Positions 30,066 through 38,202 of a DNA stretch of 64,000 bases are shown one piece after another (within the stretch, counting starts at the first letter, position 1; every line of letters starts with the position of its first letter). This stretch comes from Pseudomonas sp. RIT288 (GTDB lineage: Bacteria > Pseudomonadota > Gammaproteobacteria > Pseudomonadales > Pseudomonadaceae), in assembly GCF_000631985.1 (NCBI RefSeq), contig NZ_JFYN01000018.1, forward strand, positions 16,862-80,861. Reading direction: 5' to 3'. The translations under genes and the position numbers were made by a program. The notes under the pieces were generated by a model, which was not told the origin of the DNA, searched no databases, and saw only the letters and a program-made list of their open reading frames with translations.

Positions 30066-30803
30066 TCAGCCCTTGAGCACCCGCGCCAACGTCGATTTCA
30101 CCTTGCCCATGCCGTCATGCAGCGCCTGCTCGATCTCGGCCATGGTGATCACCGCCGTGGTCTTGCCCGCTGCCGGATTCACCACCAGCGACAGGCAGGC
30201 GTAATCCAGATCCAGCTCACGGGCCAGTGCCGCTTCCGGCATGCCGGTCATGCCGACGATGTCGCAGCCATCACGTTCCAGACGCACGATCTCGGCGACC
30301 GTTTCCAGACGCGGGCCCTGAGTGCAGGCGTAGACGCCTTGATCACTGTATTCGCAGCCTTCGGCAGCCAGCGCGGCGATCAGTTGCTGACGCAGCGGCT
30401 CGCTGTAAGGGAAACTGAAGTCGATGTGGGTGACGTGCTCCAGATCATCGGCGAAAAACGTGTGCTCGCGACCGCTGGTGTAATCGACGATCTGATGCGG
30501 CACGCAAAAATGGCCGGTGCCCATGGCCGGATGAATCCCGCCCACAGCATTGACCGCGATGATCGCCTCGGCGCCGGCCTGCTTCAGCGCCCAGAGGTTG
30601 GCGCGGTAGTTGACCTTGTGCGGCGGGAAACGGTGCGGATGGCCGTGACGGGCGAGGAACAACACTTCCTTGCCGGCGTATTCGCCGATCTGCACTTCAG
30701 CCGACGGCGCGCCGTAGGGCGTATCCACCGCCAACGACTGACGAATGCTCAAGCCTTCGAGCTGAGTCAGGCCGGTGCCACCGATGATTGCGTAAACCGT
30801 CAT
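30066..30803 (-). CDS. mtnP: S-methyl-5'-thioinosine phosphorylase (MTAP family)
   Basis: This 245-residue cytoplasmic phosphorylase belongs to the PNP/MTAP family. The opening IIGGTGLTQLEGL, phosphate-binding RHG in FLARHGHPHRFPPHKVNYRA, and GMTGMPEAALARELDLDYA are visible. The orthologous P. aeruginosa protein (PA3004) was shown to prefer 5'-methylthioinosine formed by deamination of methylthioadenosine, so this is the likely substrate for polyamine and quorum-signal by-product salvage. It follows nagZ with 13 bp spacing and is co-transcribed with it. Confidence 0.9.
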   Translation of the reverse strand: MTVYAIIGGTGLTQLEGLSIRQSLAVDTPYGAPSAEVQIGEYAGKEVLFLARHGHPHRFPPHKVNYRANLWALKQAGAEAIIAVNAVGGIHPAMGTGHFCVPHQIVDYTSGREHTFFADDLEHVTHIDFSFPYSEPLRQQLIAALAAEGCEYSDQGVYACTQGPRLETVAEIVRLERDGCDIVGMTGMPEAALARELDLDYACLSLVVNPAAGKTTAVITMAEIEQALHDGMGKVKSTLARVLKG

Positions 30804-30816
30804 AACGAATGAGTCC

Positions 30817-31827
30817 TTAATCGATCAATTGAGCATCTTTTAGCGCGCCGATGGCGGTGAGCCAACGCGGATCCTGGCGGTAATCGGTACTGGCGAACGC
30901 CTGCCCGCGCATCCGCGCAATGCGCGCGGACGGCTTGACCTTCATCCGTTGCGCAGCACTCAGAGCCAGTTCGGCCGCAGCACGGTCGTTGCACACCAGG
31001 CCCATGTCGCAACCGGCGCTGAGCGCAGCTTCAATCCGACTGGCGGCGTCGCCGACCACATGGGCGCCAGCCATCGACAGGTCGTCACTGAAGATCACGC
31101 CGTCGAACTGCAACTCGCCGCGCAAAATGTCCTGCAACCAGCGGCGGGAGAACCCGGCCGGCTGCGAATCGACTTGCGGATAGATGACGTGCGCCGGCAT
31201 GACCGCCGCGAGCTGCTTGCTGAGTCTGGCGAACGGCACGAGGTCGTTGGCGCGGATCTCGTCGAGGCTGCGCTCGTCATTCGGGATCGCGACGTGGGAG
31301 TCGGCTTCAGCCCAACCGTGACCGGGGAAATGCTTGCCGGTAGCGGCCATGCCCGCGCTATTCATACCGCGAATGAAGGCACCGGCGAGCAACGCGGCGC
31401 GCTCGGGATCACCCTCGAACGAACGGGTGCCAACCACGGCGCTGCGCTGGTAATCCAGATCCAGCACCGGGGCGAAACTCAGGTCGAGGCCGACCCCGAG
31501 CACTTCGGTGGCCATGATCCAGCCGCATTGTTCGGCGAGGTATTCGGCGTTCGGGTTGTCGGCAATGGCGCGCATGGCCGGCAGGCGCACGAAGCCCTGA
31601 CGCAGGCGCTGCACGCGACCGCCCTCCTGATCGACCGCCAGCAGCAGATCCGGGCGAACCGCGCGGATGGCTGCGCTCAACTCACGCACCTGGCGCGGAT
31701 GCTCGATGTTGCGCGCGAAAATGATCAGGCCGCCCACTTCGGGTTGACGCAACAATTGGCGATCTTCGGCCGTCAGCCAGGTACCGGCGACGTCCACCAT
31801 CAACGAGCCTTGCAGGCCAGCAGTCAT
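30817..31827 (-). CDS. nagZ: Beta-N-acetylhexosaminidase NagZ
   Basis: The 336-residue cytoplasmic GH3 enzyme removes GlcNAc from muropeptides during peptidoglycan recycling, which also sets AmpR-controlled beta-lactamase induction. The substrate motif KHFPGHG with the catalytic His on its loop (DSHVAIPND) and the nucleophile Asp in GVIFSDDLSM are present. No signal peptide is seen, as expected. It is first in a pair with mtnP; psrA lies upstream in the same direction with about 160 bp between. Confidence 0.96.
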   Translation of the reverse strand: MTAGLQGSLMVDVAGTWLTAEDRQLLRQPEVGGLIIFARNIEHPRQVRELSAAIRAVRPDLLLAVDQEGGRVQRLRQGFVRLPAMRAIADNPNAEYLAEQCGWIMATEVLGVGLDLSFAPVLDLDYQRSAVVGTRSFEGDPERAALLAGAFIRGMNSAGMAATGKHFPGHGWAEADSHVAIPNDERSLDEIRANDLVPFARLSKQLAAVMPAHVIYPQVDSQPAGFSRRWLQDILRGELQFDGVIFSDDLSMAGAHVVGDAASRIEAALSAGCDMGLVCNDRAAAELALSAAQRMKVKPSARIARMRGQAFASTDYRQDPRWLTAIGALKDAQLID

Positions 31828-31985
31828 AGAGATTCCTTGAAAACGAAAAACCCGATCCGCACGACATCGCCACTGAGGGCGGTGCCCGGCAGGTTGGCAA
31901 TGTTGATCGGGAACGGGTTCAGAACGAGAGTCGGCATGGGCGGCTAGCTTAGCGGATACAAGCAGCCGCGCCCACCCGTGCGCGG

Positions 31986-32693
31986 TTAAACCTTGGCGGC
32001 CACCGGAGTCGATTTGCTGCGCGGGCGAAGTTGCGCAGTCGCCATCGCCGGGTCGGTGACACCGGTTTCGGCGCGCATGCCAGCGGCAAGGAACGGCACC
32101 ATCAGACGCATCACCTGTTCGATCGAGGTGTTGACGCCGAAATCGGTCTCGGCAATCGCGCGCAAGGCCTTGATCCCGGACATGCTGAACGCCGCAGCAC
32201 CGAGCATGAAGTGCACGCGCCAGAACAGCTCGATAGGCGGAATGCGCGGAGCCGCTTCGTTGACCAGCAGCATGTAGCGGCGGAACACCTTGCCGTACAT
32301 GTCTTCCAGATAACGACGCAGGTGACCCTGGCTTTGGCTGAACGCGAGGCCGAGCAAGCGCATGAAGATCGACAGGTCGTTACCGCTGCGTGGCTGCACC
32401 ACAAGCGCCTGCTCGACGAGAATCTCCAGCAGCTCTTCAAGAGTCGGCTTGTTTTCAGGCTTGGCCTGACGCCGCTCCAGCTCCTTGTCGAGGCTGATGC
32501 AGAACGGCCCGAGGAAGCGCGAGAAAACCGCCTGGATCAGCGCTTTCTTGGAGCCGAAATGATAATTCACCGCCGCCAGGTTTACCCCGGCCTTGCTGGT
32601 GATCAAACGCAATGAGGTTTCGGCGAAACCTTTCTCCGCGAACAACTGCTCGGCAGCATCAAGAATGCGTTCAACGGTTTCCGACTGGGCCAT
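31986..32693 (-). CDS. psrA: TetR-family fatty-acid-responsive regulator PsrA
   Basis: This is a 235-residue DNA-binding regulator. The N-terminal HTH reads SLRLITSKAGVNLAAVNYHFGSKKALI and the remainder is the all-helical ligand domain. In Pseudomonas PsrA represses fadBA5 and itself and activates rpoS; long-chain fatty acids release it. The ATG at 32693 is preferred to one at 32711 because GGAG lies 5-8 bp upstream. Two overlapping operators lie just upstream at 32709-32735, supporting autorepression. It is divergent from lexA. Confidence 0.95.
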   Translation of the reverse strand: MAQSETVERILDAAEQLFAEKGFAETSLRLITSKAGVNLAAVNYHFGSKKALIQAVFSRFLGPFCISLDKELERRQAKPENKPTLEELLEILVEQALVVQPRSGNDLSIFMRLLGLAFSQSQGHLRRYLEDMYGKVFRRYMLLVNEAAPRIPPIELFWRVHFMLGAAAFSMSGIKALRAIAETDFGVNTSIEQVMRLMVPFLAAGMRAETGVTDPAMATAQLRPRSKSTPVAAKV

Positions 32694-32708
32694 GGCTACT
32701 CCGCCTGA

Positions 32709-32735
32709 CAAACACTTGTTTGAAACATACGTTTC
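32709..32735. promoter_or_regulatory. psrA: Two overlapping PsrA operators
   Basis: CAAAC-ACTT-GTTTG (32709-32722) and GAAAC-ATAC-GTTTC (32722-32735) are both perfect palindromes fitting the published PsrA motif (C/G)AAAC-N2-4-GTTT(G/C). They share one base and start 16 bp upstream of the psrA start codon, consistent with autorepression. Confidence 0.88.
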
Positions 32736-32877
32736 AGCCCAAGCCTTGTCAAGCCTGCCAGTTCGTTTTGGGAATGGTCGGTCAGCTATTTAACCACACT
32801 CGCCCGGCGCATTAATAAGCACGACAACCGACCGTCCGGCGGCCTGCAAAAAAACGGGCATTGCCAAGACCGCTTCA

Positions 32878-32912
32878 CTGTATATAATCCCAGTCACTGT
32901 ATAAAAAGACAG
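32878..32912. promoter_or_regulatory. lexA: Two tandem LexA boxes
   Basis: CTG-N10-CAG sites lie at 32878-32893 (CTGTATATAATCCCAG) and 32897-32912 (CTGTATAAAAAGACAG). They end 10 bp before the lexA start and overlap its probable promoter. This matches SOS autoregulation of lexA-sulA. Confidence 0.93.
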
Positions 32913-32922
32913 AGCGATCAAT

Positions 32923-33531
32923 ATGCTAAAGCTGACGCCACGCCAAGCCGAGATTCTGGCCTTCATCAAACGCTGCCTCGAAGACAACGGCTACCCGCCA
33001 ACCCGCGCGGAAATCGCTCAGGAACTGGGTTTCAAGTCGCCCAACGCGGCGGAAGAACACCTCAAGGCCCTGGCCCGCAAAGGCGCCATCGAGATGACCC
33101 CGGGCGCCTCCCGCGGCATTCGCATCCCGGGCTTCGAGGCCAAGGCTGACGACTCTACCCTGCCGATCATTGGCCGGGTCGCTGCCGGCGCACCGATCCT
33201 CGCCCAACAGCACATCGAAGAATCCTGCAACATCAACCCGGCTTTCTTCCACCCTCGCGCTGATTACCTGCTGCGCGTGCACGGCATGAGCATGAAGGAC
33301 ATCGGCATTTTCGACGGTGACCTGCTGGCGGTTCATACCACCCGTGAAGCACGCAATGGCCAGGTTGTCGTGGCACGTATCGGCGATGAAGTGACGGTCA
33401 AGCGCTTCAAGCGCGAAGGCAGCAAAGTCTGGCTGATTGCCGAAAACCCCGAGTTCGCCCCTATCGAAGTCGACCTGAAAGATCAGGAACTGGTGATCGA
33501 AGGCTTGAGTGTCGGCGTAATCCGCCGCTAA
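32923..33531 (+). CDS. lexA: SOS repressor LexA
   Basis: This is a 202-residue repressor. The winged-helix N-terminus reads LTPRQAEILAFIKRCLEDNGYPPTRAEI. The self-cleavage bond is A88-G89 in VAAGAP, with catalytic Ser123 in GMSMKDIGIF and Lys160 in EVTVKRF, spaced 37 residues as in E. coli. RecA filaments trigger cleavage and derepress SOS genes. Two LexA boxes precede it. The sulA gene follows after 10 bp, forming the conserved Pseudomonas lexA-sulA operon. Confidence 0.98.
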   Translation: MLKLTPRQAEILAFIKRCLEDNGYPPTRAEIAQELGFKSPNAAEEHLKALARKGAIEMTPGASRGIRIPGFEAKADDSTLPIIGRVAAGAPILAQQHIEESCNINPAFFHPRADYLLRVHGMSMKDIGIFDGDLLAVHTTREARNGQVVVARIGDEVTVKRFKREGSKVWLIAENPEFAPIEVDLKDQELVIEGLSVGVIRR

Positions 33532-33541
33532 AGGAGGCTTT

Positions 33542-34015
33542 ATGCAGTTCCCACACGCACCTCAGCAAACACAACTGCCTTTATTCGAAGCGTTTCTTGC
33601 ACAACCGATGGCACCGATCCTGAAAGATGTGGTCGAGCGCCCATGGATTGCCGAACCTGAAGTATTCAGTGAACTGTCACTGCGCGGCGCGGCCGGGAAC
33701 TGTCTGAACCTGCTGGCTCCGATCCTTCGCGAACTGAGCGAGGATCAGGATGCTCGCTGGCTGACGCTGATCGCCCCTCCAGCCAGCCTGACCCAGATCT
33801 GGCTGCGAGAGGCCGGCCTGAACCGTGAACGCATTCTGCTGCTGCAACCTCGTGGTGCGCAAAGCGCTCAGCAACTGGCCTGCGAAGCACTGCGCCTGGG
33901 TCGTAGCCATACGGTGGTAACCTGGCTCAATCCGCTGAACACAAGTTCACGGCAACAACTGATCAGTGCAGCCCGCACGGGCGACGCTCAGAGCCTGAAC
34001 ATTCGATTGGGTTGA
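33542..34015 (+). CDS. sulA: SOS cell-division inhibitor SulA
   Basis: The 157-residue protein fits the SulA family, with the central segment RWLTLIAPPASLTQIWLREAGLN and a C-terminal region ending QSLNIRLG. SulA binds FtsZ and blocks Z-ring formation during SOS. It lies 10 bp after lexA with AAAGGAGG as ribosome site, so it is controlled from the lexA boxes. It is convergent with the small gene at 34113. Confidence 0.93.
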   Translation: MQFPHAPQQTQLPLFEAFLAQPMAPILKDVVERPWIAEPEVFSELSLRGAAGNCLNLLAPILRELSEDQDARWLTLIAPPASLTQIWLREAGLNRERILLLQPRGAQSAQQLACEALRLGRSHTVVTWLNPLNTSSRQQLISAARTGDAQSLNIRLG

Positions 34016-34047
34016 TTCACTTGTAACGCGCGCTGTGTGAAGCGCAT

Positions 34048-34071
34048 GGCTTCTCCAGGGACAGAGAAGCC
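34048..34071. other. Hairpin downstream of sulA
   Basis: A perfect 8-bp inverted repeat GGCTTCTC / GAGAAGCC with an 8-nt loop lies 33 bp after sulA. No U-run follows, so a terminator role is uncertain. Confidence 0.4.
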
Positions 34072-34112
34072 GACTTGATGCGGTTGCGGCAAGCGCCTCA
34101 AAGCAGCGAGGA

Positions 34113-34346
34113 TCAATGAAGAACCCGCGGCCCTTCTTCCTTATCAAATTCGCCTTCGACCATACGACCGGCCATCTGTACGCCGACGCTCAACATCGCC
34201 TTGGCGATTTCCACGTGCTGGCCTTGCAGGAACGCCTTGGCATCCTCGGAGAAATCCAGAGTCACCAGAGAACCCTCGTCCTCAGCCCTGCGCAGTTCGA
34301 TTCGGCCGTCTGGTAGCTCGACAATTTCTAGAAAGGACGTTGGCAT
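34113..34346 (-). CDS. Small conserved hypothetical protein
   Basis: This is a 77-residue acidic cytoplasmic protein (MPTSFLEIVELPDGRIELRR...), without signal peptide or membrane segment. A gene of this type sits next to sulA in other Pseudomonas genomes, but I know no function. The ATG at 34346 has GGAG about 11 bp upstream; an in-frame start 30 bp earlier is less likely because that region lacks a ribosome site. It is downstream of the DUF6586 gene on the same strand. Confidence 0.7.
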   Translation of the reverse strand: MPTSFLEIVELPDGRIELRRAEDEGSLVTLDFSEDAKAFLQGQHVEIAKAMLSVGVQMAGRMVEGEFDKEEGPRVLH

Positions 34347-34452
34347 ATAGGTCTGTTCTCCACGAAAGGCAGGCATTATATAGACATCATTCAGGCTTCG
34401 CTCGGGATCTTGACCAGCAGCATGTTTCAGATTGCCACCGTGTCAATGGTCC

Positions 34453-34977
34453 TCAGCATTCGTTCAAGCCTTCGCGAAAGCGGATGGCCAGACCTTTGAG
34501 ATGCTGCCGCCAGCTCTCCAGCTCTTCCCGACTCAATTCCTGCGGCGCCTCTTCTTCATCCAGATTAACGGCCTGAATCAATGGCTTCGTCACATCACCC
34601 TTGGGCTTGTGTGGCACCCGTGGCGGCTGGAACAACGCCGAGTGCGCCGCCAGCAGTTTCGCCAGCCAGGTTTCAGGGTTACCGGCCAGCTCCACCATCT
34701 CGGCCAGCTCAGGGATCGCAATCGATTCCAGGACTTCGCCAGTCAGTAACGCTTCAGCTCGCGATGCATTGGCCTGAGGCAGACGGTAGAAACCGGCGAT
34801 CTCGTGACACAGTCCCAGAAGCGCGCCATAGAGGTGAAACAACGCTGATTCGCGGCCAGCCTGAATCAACGCCAACGAATTCATCGCCCGCCCCTCTTCG
34901 GCGCGAGCCAGAGCCTCCAGCGACAGGCCGGCGAAATAGATCTTCTGATTGGTGCGGGTATAGAGTTCGTGCGCCAT
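34453..34977 (-). CDS. DUF6586 family protein
   Basis: The 174-residue helical protein has two YxR/xxY segments near the N-terminus (HELYTRTNQKIYFAGLSLEALARAEE) and a charged C-terminus. It fits DUF6586, known from Pseudomonas next to topA; no function is established. The ATG at 34977 has GGAG 9 bp upstream and was preferred over one at 34992. It follows topA but is separated by a terminator. Confidence 0.75.
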   Translation of the reverse strand: MAHELYTRTNQKIYFAGLSLEALARAEEGRAMNSLALIQAGRESALFHLYGALLGLCHEIAGFYRLPQANASRAEALLTGEVLESIAIPELAEMVELAGNPETWLAKLLAAHSALFQPPRVPHKPKGDVTKPLIQAVNLDEEEAPQELSREELESWRQHLKGLAIRFREGLNEC

Positions 34978-35061
34978 GCCGGCAGTCTCCACAGCGAAAT
35001 AATTGCGTCACACAGACCCGACAGTGTCGTGGATCAACGGATCCGACCGCAAGCACAAAAC

Positions 35062-35104
35062 AAAAAGGCCGCATGAAAACCCGAGGGTCATCATGCGGCC
35101 TTTT
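35062..35104. terminator. Terminator after topA
   Basis: A long stem AAAAGGCCGCATGA / TCATGCGGCCTTTT encloses a loop of about 12 nt. The flanks are A-rich on one side and T-rich on the other, so it can end topA transcription. Confidence 0.9.
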
Positions 35105-35121
35105 GTGTATCAGGCTAACGC

Positions 35122-37752
35122 TTACTCAGCCTTGGCTTTCGTGCGCTTGTCTTCAACAGTCCACTTGCCACCGTCGTAGTAAGCCTTCCAGCCAGTAGGC
35201 TTGCCGTCGACCTCGGTCTGCACGTATTGCTCCTTGGTCTTGCGGCTGTAACGAATGACCGCTGGCAGACCATCAGGATCCTTCTGCGGTGCTTCGCAGA
35301 GGAAGTGGTACTTCGGATCGATCTCATCCTTGTGCGGCAGAATCTCGATCACCAGCGGAGCACGGGTCTCGCGGTTTTTCGGGAACTGGCTGGCCGCCAG
35401 GAACAGGCCGGAAGCACCGTCGCGCAGGATATAGGTGTCGTTGACCTTTTCGCATTTCAGCTCAGGCATCTTCACCGGGTCCATCTTCGGCGGCGCCGCG
35501 TCACCGCTCTTCAGCAGTTTGCGGGTGTTCTTGCAGGTCGGATTGGTGCAACCGAAGAACTTGCCAAAACGGCCGGTCTTGAGCTGCATCTCGCTGCCGC
35601 ACTTGTCGCACTCCAGGCTCGGACCTTCATAGCCCTTGATGCGGTAGTTACCCTCTTCGATTTCGTAGCCGGCGCAATCCGGGTTGTTACCGCAGATGTG
35701 CAGCTTGCGCTTCTCATCGAGCAGGTAAGCATCCATCGCCGTGCTGCAGATCGGGCAGCGATGCTTGCCGCGCAGTACCAGCGACTCCGACTCCCCCTCG
35801 TCGTCCGCGGCGATCTCGTCGCCCGGCACCAGGTTGACGGTGGCCTTGCAGCGCTCTTTCGGTGGCAGGCTGTAACCCGAGCAACCGAGGAACACGCCGG
35901 TCGATGCAGTGCGGATCTGCATCGGGCGACCGCACGTGGTGCATGGAATATCAGTCATGACCGGCTGGTTGGCGCGCATGCCGCTTTCCGGGTTTTCTGC
36001 CACTTCGAGCTTTTTCTTGAAGTCGCCGTAGAACTCGTCCAGCACGTTTTTCCAGTCGCGCTCGCCCTGAGCCACATCATCGAGATTCTCTTCCATGCCG
36101 GCGGTGAAACCGTAGTCCATGAGGTTCGAGAAGCTCTCCGACAGACGCTCGGTGACGATGTCGCCCATCTTTTCCGAATAGAAACGACGGTTGTGCAGGG
36201 TCACATAACCGCGATCCTGAATGGTCGAAATGATCGCCGCATAGGTCGAAGGACGACCGATGCCACGTTTTTCCATTTCTTTCACCAGACTGGCTTCCGA
36301 GTAACGGGCCGGTGGTTTGGTGAAGTGCTGCGACGGATCGAGCTTGATCAGCTTCATCGCGTCGCCCTGTGCCATGTCCGGCAGAACATCGTCATCGCCA
36401 GGCTTGGCGATCTGCGGCATGACGCGGGTGTAACCGTCGAACTTGAGGATTCGGCCCTTGGCGCGCAGCTCGAAGTCGCCAGCTCCTACGCTGACGGTGG
36501 TCGACAGATATTGCGCCGGCAGCATCTGGCAAGCGAGGAACTGGCGCCAGATCAGCTCGTAGAGGCGCTCCGCATCACGCTCCATGCCCGCCAGCTTGCT
36601 CGGCGTGGTGTTGGCATCAGACGGACGAATCGCTTCGTGAGCCTCTTGTGCGCCTTCTTTGCTGCTGTAGACGTTCGGCGTTTCCGGCAGGTACTTCTTG
36701 CCGAACTCGTCTTCGATGTAAGTGCGCGCCATCGCCACGGCATCAGCCGAGAGGTTGGTCGAATCGGTACGCATATAAGTGATGTAGCCGGCTTCGTAGA
36801 GACGCTGGGCCATCATCATGGTTTTCTTCACGCCGAAGCCCAGACGGTTGCTCGCGGCCTGCTGCAGGGTGGACGTGATGAACGGCGCCGACGGCTTGCT
36901 GCTGGTCGGCTTGTCTTCGCGCTTGACGATGCTGTAGCTGGAAGACTTGAGCTTCTCCAGCGCAGCCGTGGCCTGAGCCTCGTTGAGCGGCTTGAAGGCT
37001 TCGCCCTTCTCGCGCGCCACTTCGAAACGTACGGTCGCCCCCTTGGCGGTGCCGAGATCAGCATGCACTTCCCAGTACTCTTCCGGGTTGAATGCACGAA
37101 TCTCGCGCTCACGCTCGACCACCAGTTTCACGGCAACCGATTGCACGCGACCGGCCGACAGGCCACGGGCGATCTTGGCCCACAACAGCGGCGAGACCAT
37201 GTAACCCACAACGCGGTCGAGGAAACGACGCGCCTGCTGGGCATTTACACGATCGATGTCCAGTTCGCCCGGCTCGGAGAAGGCTTCCTGAATCGCCTTC
37301 TTGGTGATTTCGTTGAACACCACGCGCTTGTAGCGGCTGTCGTCACCACCGATGGCTTCGCGCAGGTGCCAGGCAATGGCTTCCCCCTCGCGATCCAAGT
37401 CGGTTGCGAGATAGATGGTGTCAGCATCCTTGGCGAGCCGGCGCAGCTCTTCGATGACCTTCTCTTTGCCTGGGAGGATCTCGTACTGGGCTTTCCAGCC
37501 ATGATCGGGATCGACACCCATGCGCGAGACCAGTTGCTTGCGCGCTTTCTCTTTCGGCGTGAGCACCGGCCCTTCGCCCGCGGCGGCCTTGCCGCGCTTG
37601 GCGGCTGGCTCTTTGCTGGCGCTAGCCGAACCGCTGGTGGGCAGGTCTCGGATATGGCCGATACTCGACTTCACCACGTATTGGTTGCCCAGATACTTGT
37701 TGATGGTCTTGGCCTTAGCCGGGGATTCCACAATGACCAGCGATTTGCCCAT
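35122..37752 (-). CDS. topA: DNA topoisomerase I
   Basis: The 876-residue type IA enzyme relaxes negative supercoils. The TOPRIM domain opens MGKSLVIVESPAKAKTINKYL and is interrupted by a charged Ala/Lys insertion near residues 42-75. The active-site Tyr lies in YITYMRTDSTNLS near residue 325. The C-terminus has three four-Cys zinc ribbons beginning CTTCGRPM, CPICSTAM and CDKCGSEM. Length is typical for Pseudomonas. It is probably monocistronic, with the DUF1653 gene upstream 115 bp away. Confidence 0.98.
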   Translation of the reverse strand: MGKSLVIVESPAKAKTINKYLGNQYVVKSSIGHIRDLPTSGSASASKEPAAKRGKAAAGEGPVLTPKEKARKQLVSRMGVDPDHGWKAQYEILPGKEKVIEELRRLAKDADTIYLATDLDREGEAIAWHLREAIGGDDSRYKRVVFNEITKKAIQEAFSEPGELDIDRVNAQQARRFLDRVVGYMVSPLLWAKIARGLSAGRVQSVAVKLVVEREREIRAFNPEEYWEVHADLGTAKGATVRFEVAREKGEAFKPLNEAQATAALEKLKSSSYSIVKREDKPTSSKPSAPFITSTLQQAASNRLGFGVKKTMMMAQRLYEAGYITYMRTDSTNLSADAVAMARTYIEDEFGKKYLPETPNVYSSKEGAQEAHEAIRPSDANTTPSKLAGMERDAERLYELIWRQFLACQMLPAQYLSTTVSVGAGDFELRAKGRILKFDGYTRVMPQIAKPGDDDVLPDMAQGDAMKLIKLDPSQHFTKPPARYSEASLVKEMEKRGIGRPSTYAAIISTIQDRGYVTLHNRRFYSEKMGDIVTERLSESFSNLMDYGFTAGMEENLDDVAQGERDWKNVLDEFYGDFKKKLEVAENPESGMRANQPVMTDIPCTTCGRPMQIRTASTGVFLGCSGYSLPPKERCKATVNLVPGDEIAADDEGESESLVLRGKHRCPICSTAMDAYLLDEKRKLHICGNNPDCAGYEIEEGNYRIKGYEGPSLECDKCGSEMQLKTGRFGKFFGCTNPTCKNTRKLLKSGDAAPPKMDPVKMPELKCEKVNDTYILRDGASGLFLAASQFPKNRETRAPLVIEILPHKDEIDPKYHFLCEAPQKDPDGLPAVIRYSRKTKEQYVQTEVDGKPTGWKAYYDGGKWTVEDKRTKAKAE

Positions 37753-37866
37753 GGATCAGAAAATTCCTGAATTCTAGAAGTGAAAGGCGGTTGGCGCCTG
37801 ACGCGGCACCGCTATATATAGTGGCTACAAGGTGAGGTCAAGCACAGGGTTCTGTGCGCACTCGCC

Positions 37867-38121
37867 TTATGCCTTGGAAAAAAGGCTCGGTTCGGCTTGC
37901 ACCAAAGCAAAGCGTGGCACCTGCTTGCCGTCAACCTCGACCGACTCGACGAACATGCTCAAAGGGCGTACCCAAAAGCCGTAATCCTCATACAGGGCTT
38001 GGTAAAAGACCACTTCTTCTTCGGTCTCGGAGTGCCGCGCAACACTGAATACGCGGTACTGCTGACCTTTGTAATGTCGGTAGAGCCCAGGTTGTATCGG
38101 CACGCTTCGGCCCTCACTCAA
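37867..38121 (-). CDS. DUF1653 domain protein
   Basis: This 84-residue cytoplasmic protein is almost all DUF1653, recognised by PGLYRHYKGQQYRVFSVARHSET and EEVVFYQALYEDYGFWVRPLSMF. The fold is small and beta-rich. No function is established. It lies between fadA (upstream, with terminator) and topA on the same strand. Confidence 0.85.
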   Translation of the reverse strand: MSEGRSVPIQPGLYRHYKGQQYRVFSVARHSETEEEVVFYQALYEDYGFWVRPLSMFVESVEVDGKQVPRFALVQAEPSLFSKA

Positions 38122-38154
38122 ATTTTTTCAAAATAAATACAAAAATAAATCCGC

Positions 38155-38186
38155 AAAAACAAAAACCGGGGCACTTGGCCCCGGCT
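38155..38186 (-). terminator. Terminator of the fadBA operon
   Basis: On the minus strand the stem GCCGGGGCC...GGCCCCGGT-like arms (CCGGGGC and GCCCCGG, loop CAAGT) is followed by TTTTTGTTTTTG. It lies about 20 bp after the fadA stop. Confidence 0.9.
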
Positions 38187-38202
38187 TCCATCGACGAGAC
38201 GC

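Noticed and set aside
35227..37770. 847-codon plus-strand frame opposite topA
   Set aside because: Shadow of topA: it has no start context or motif, while the minus strand encodes a complete topoisomerase.
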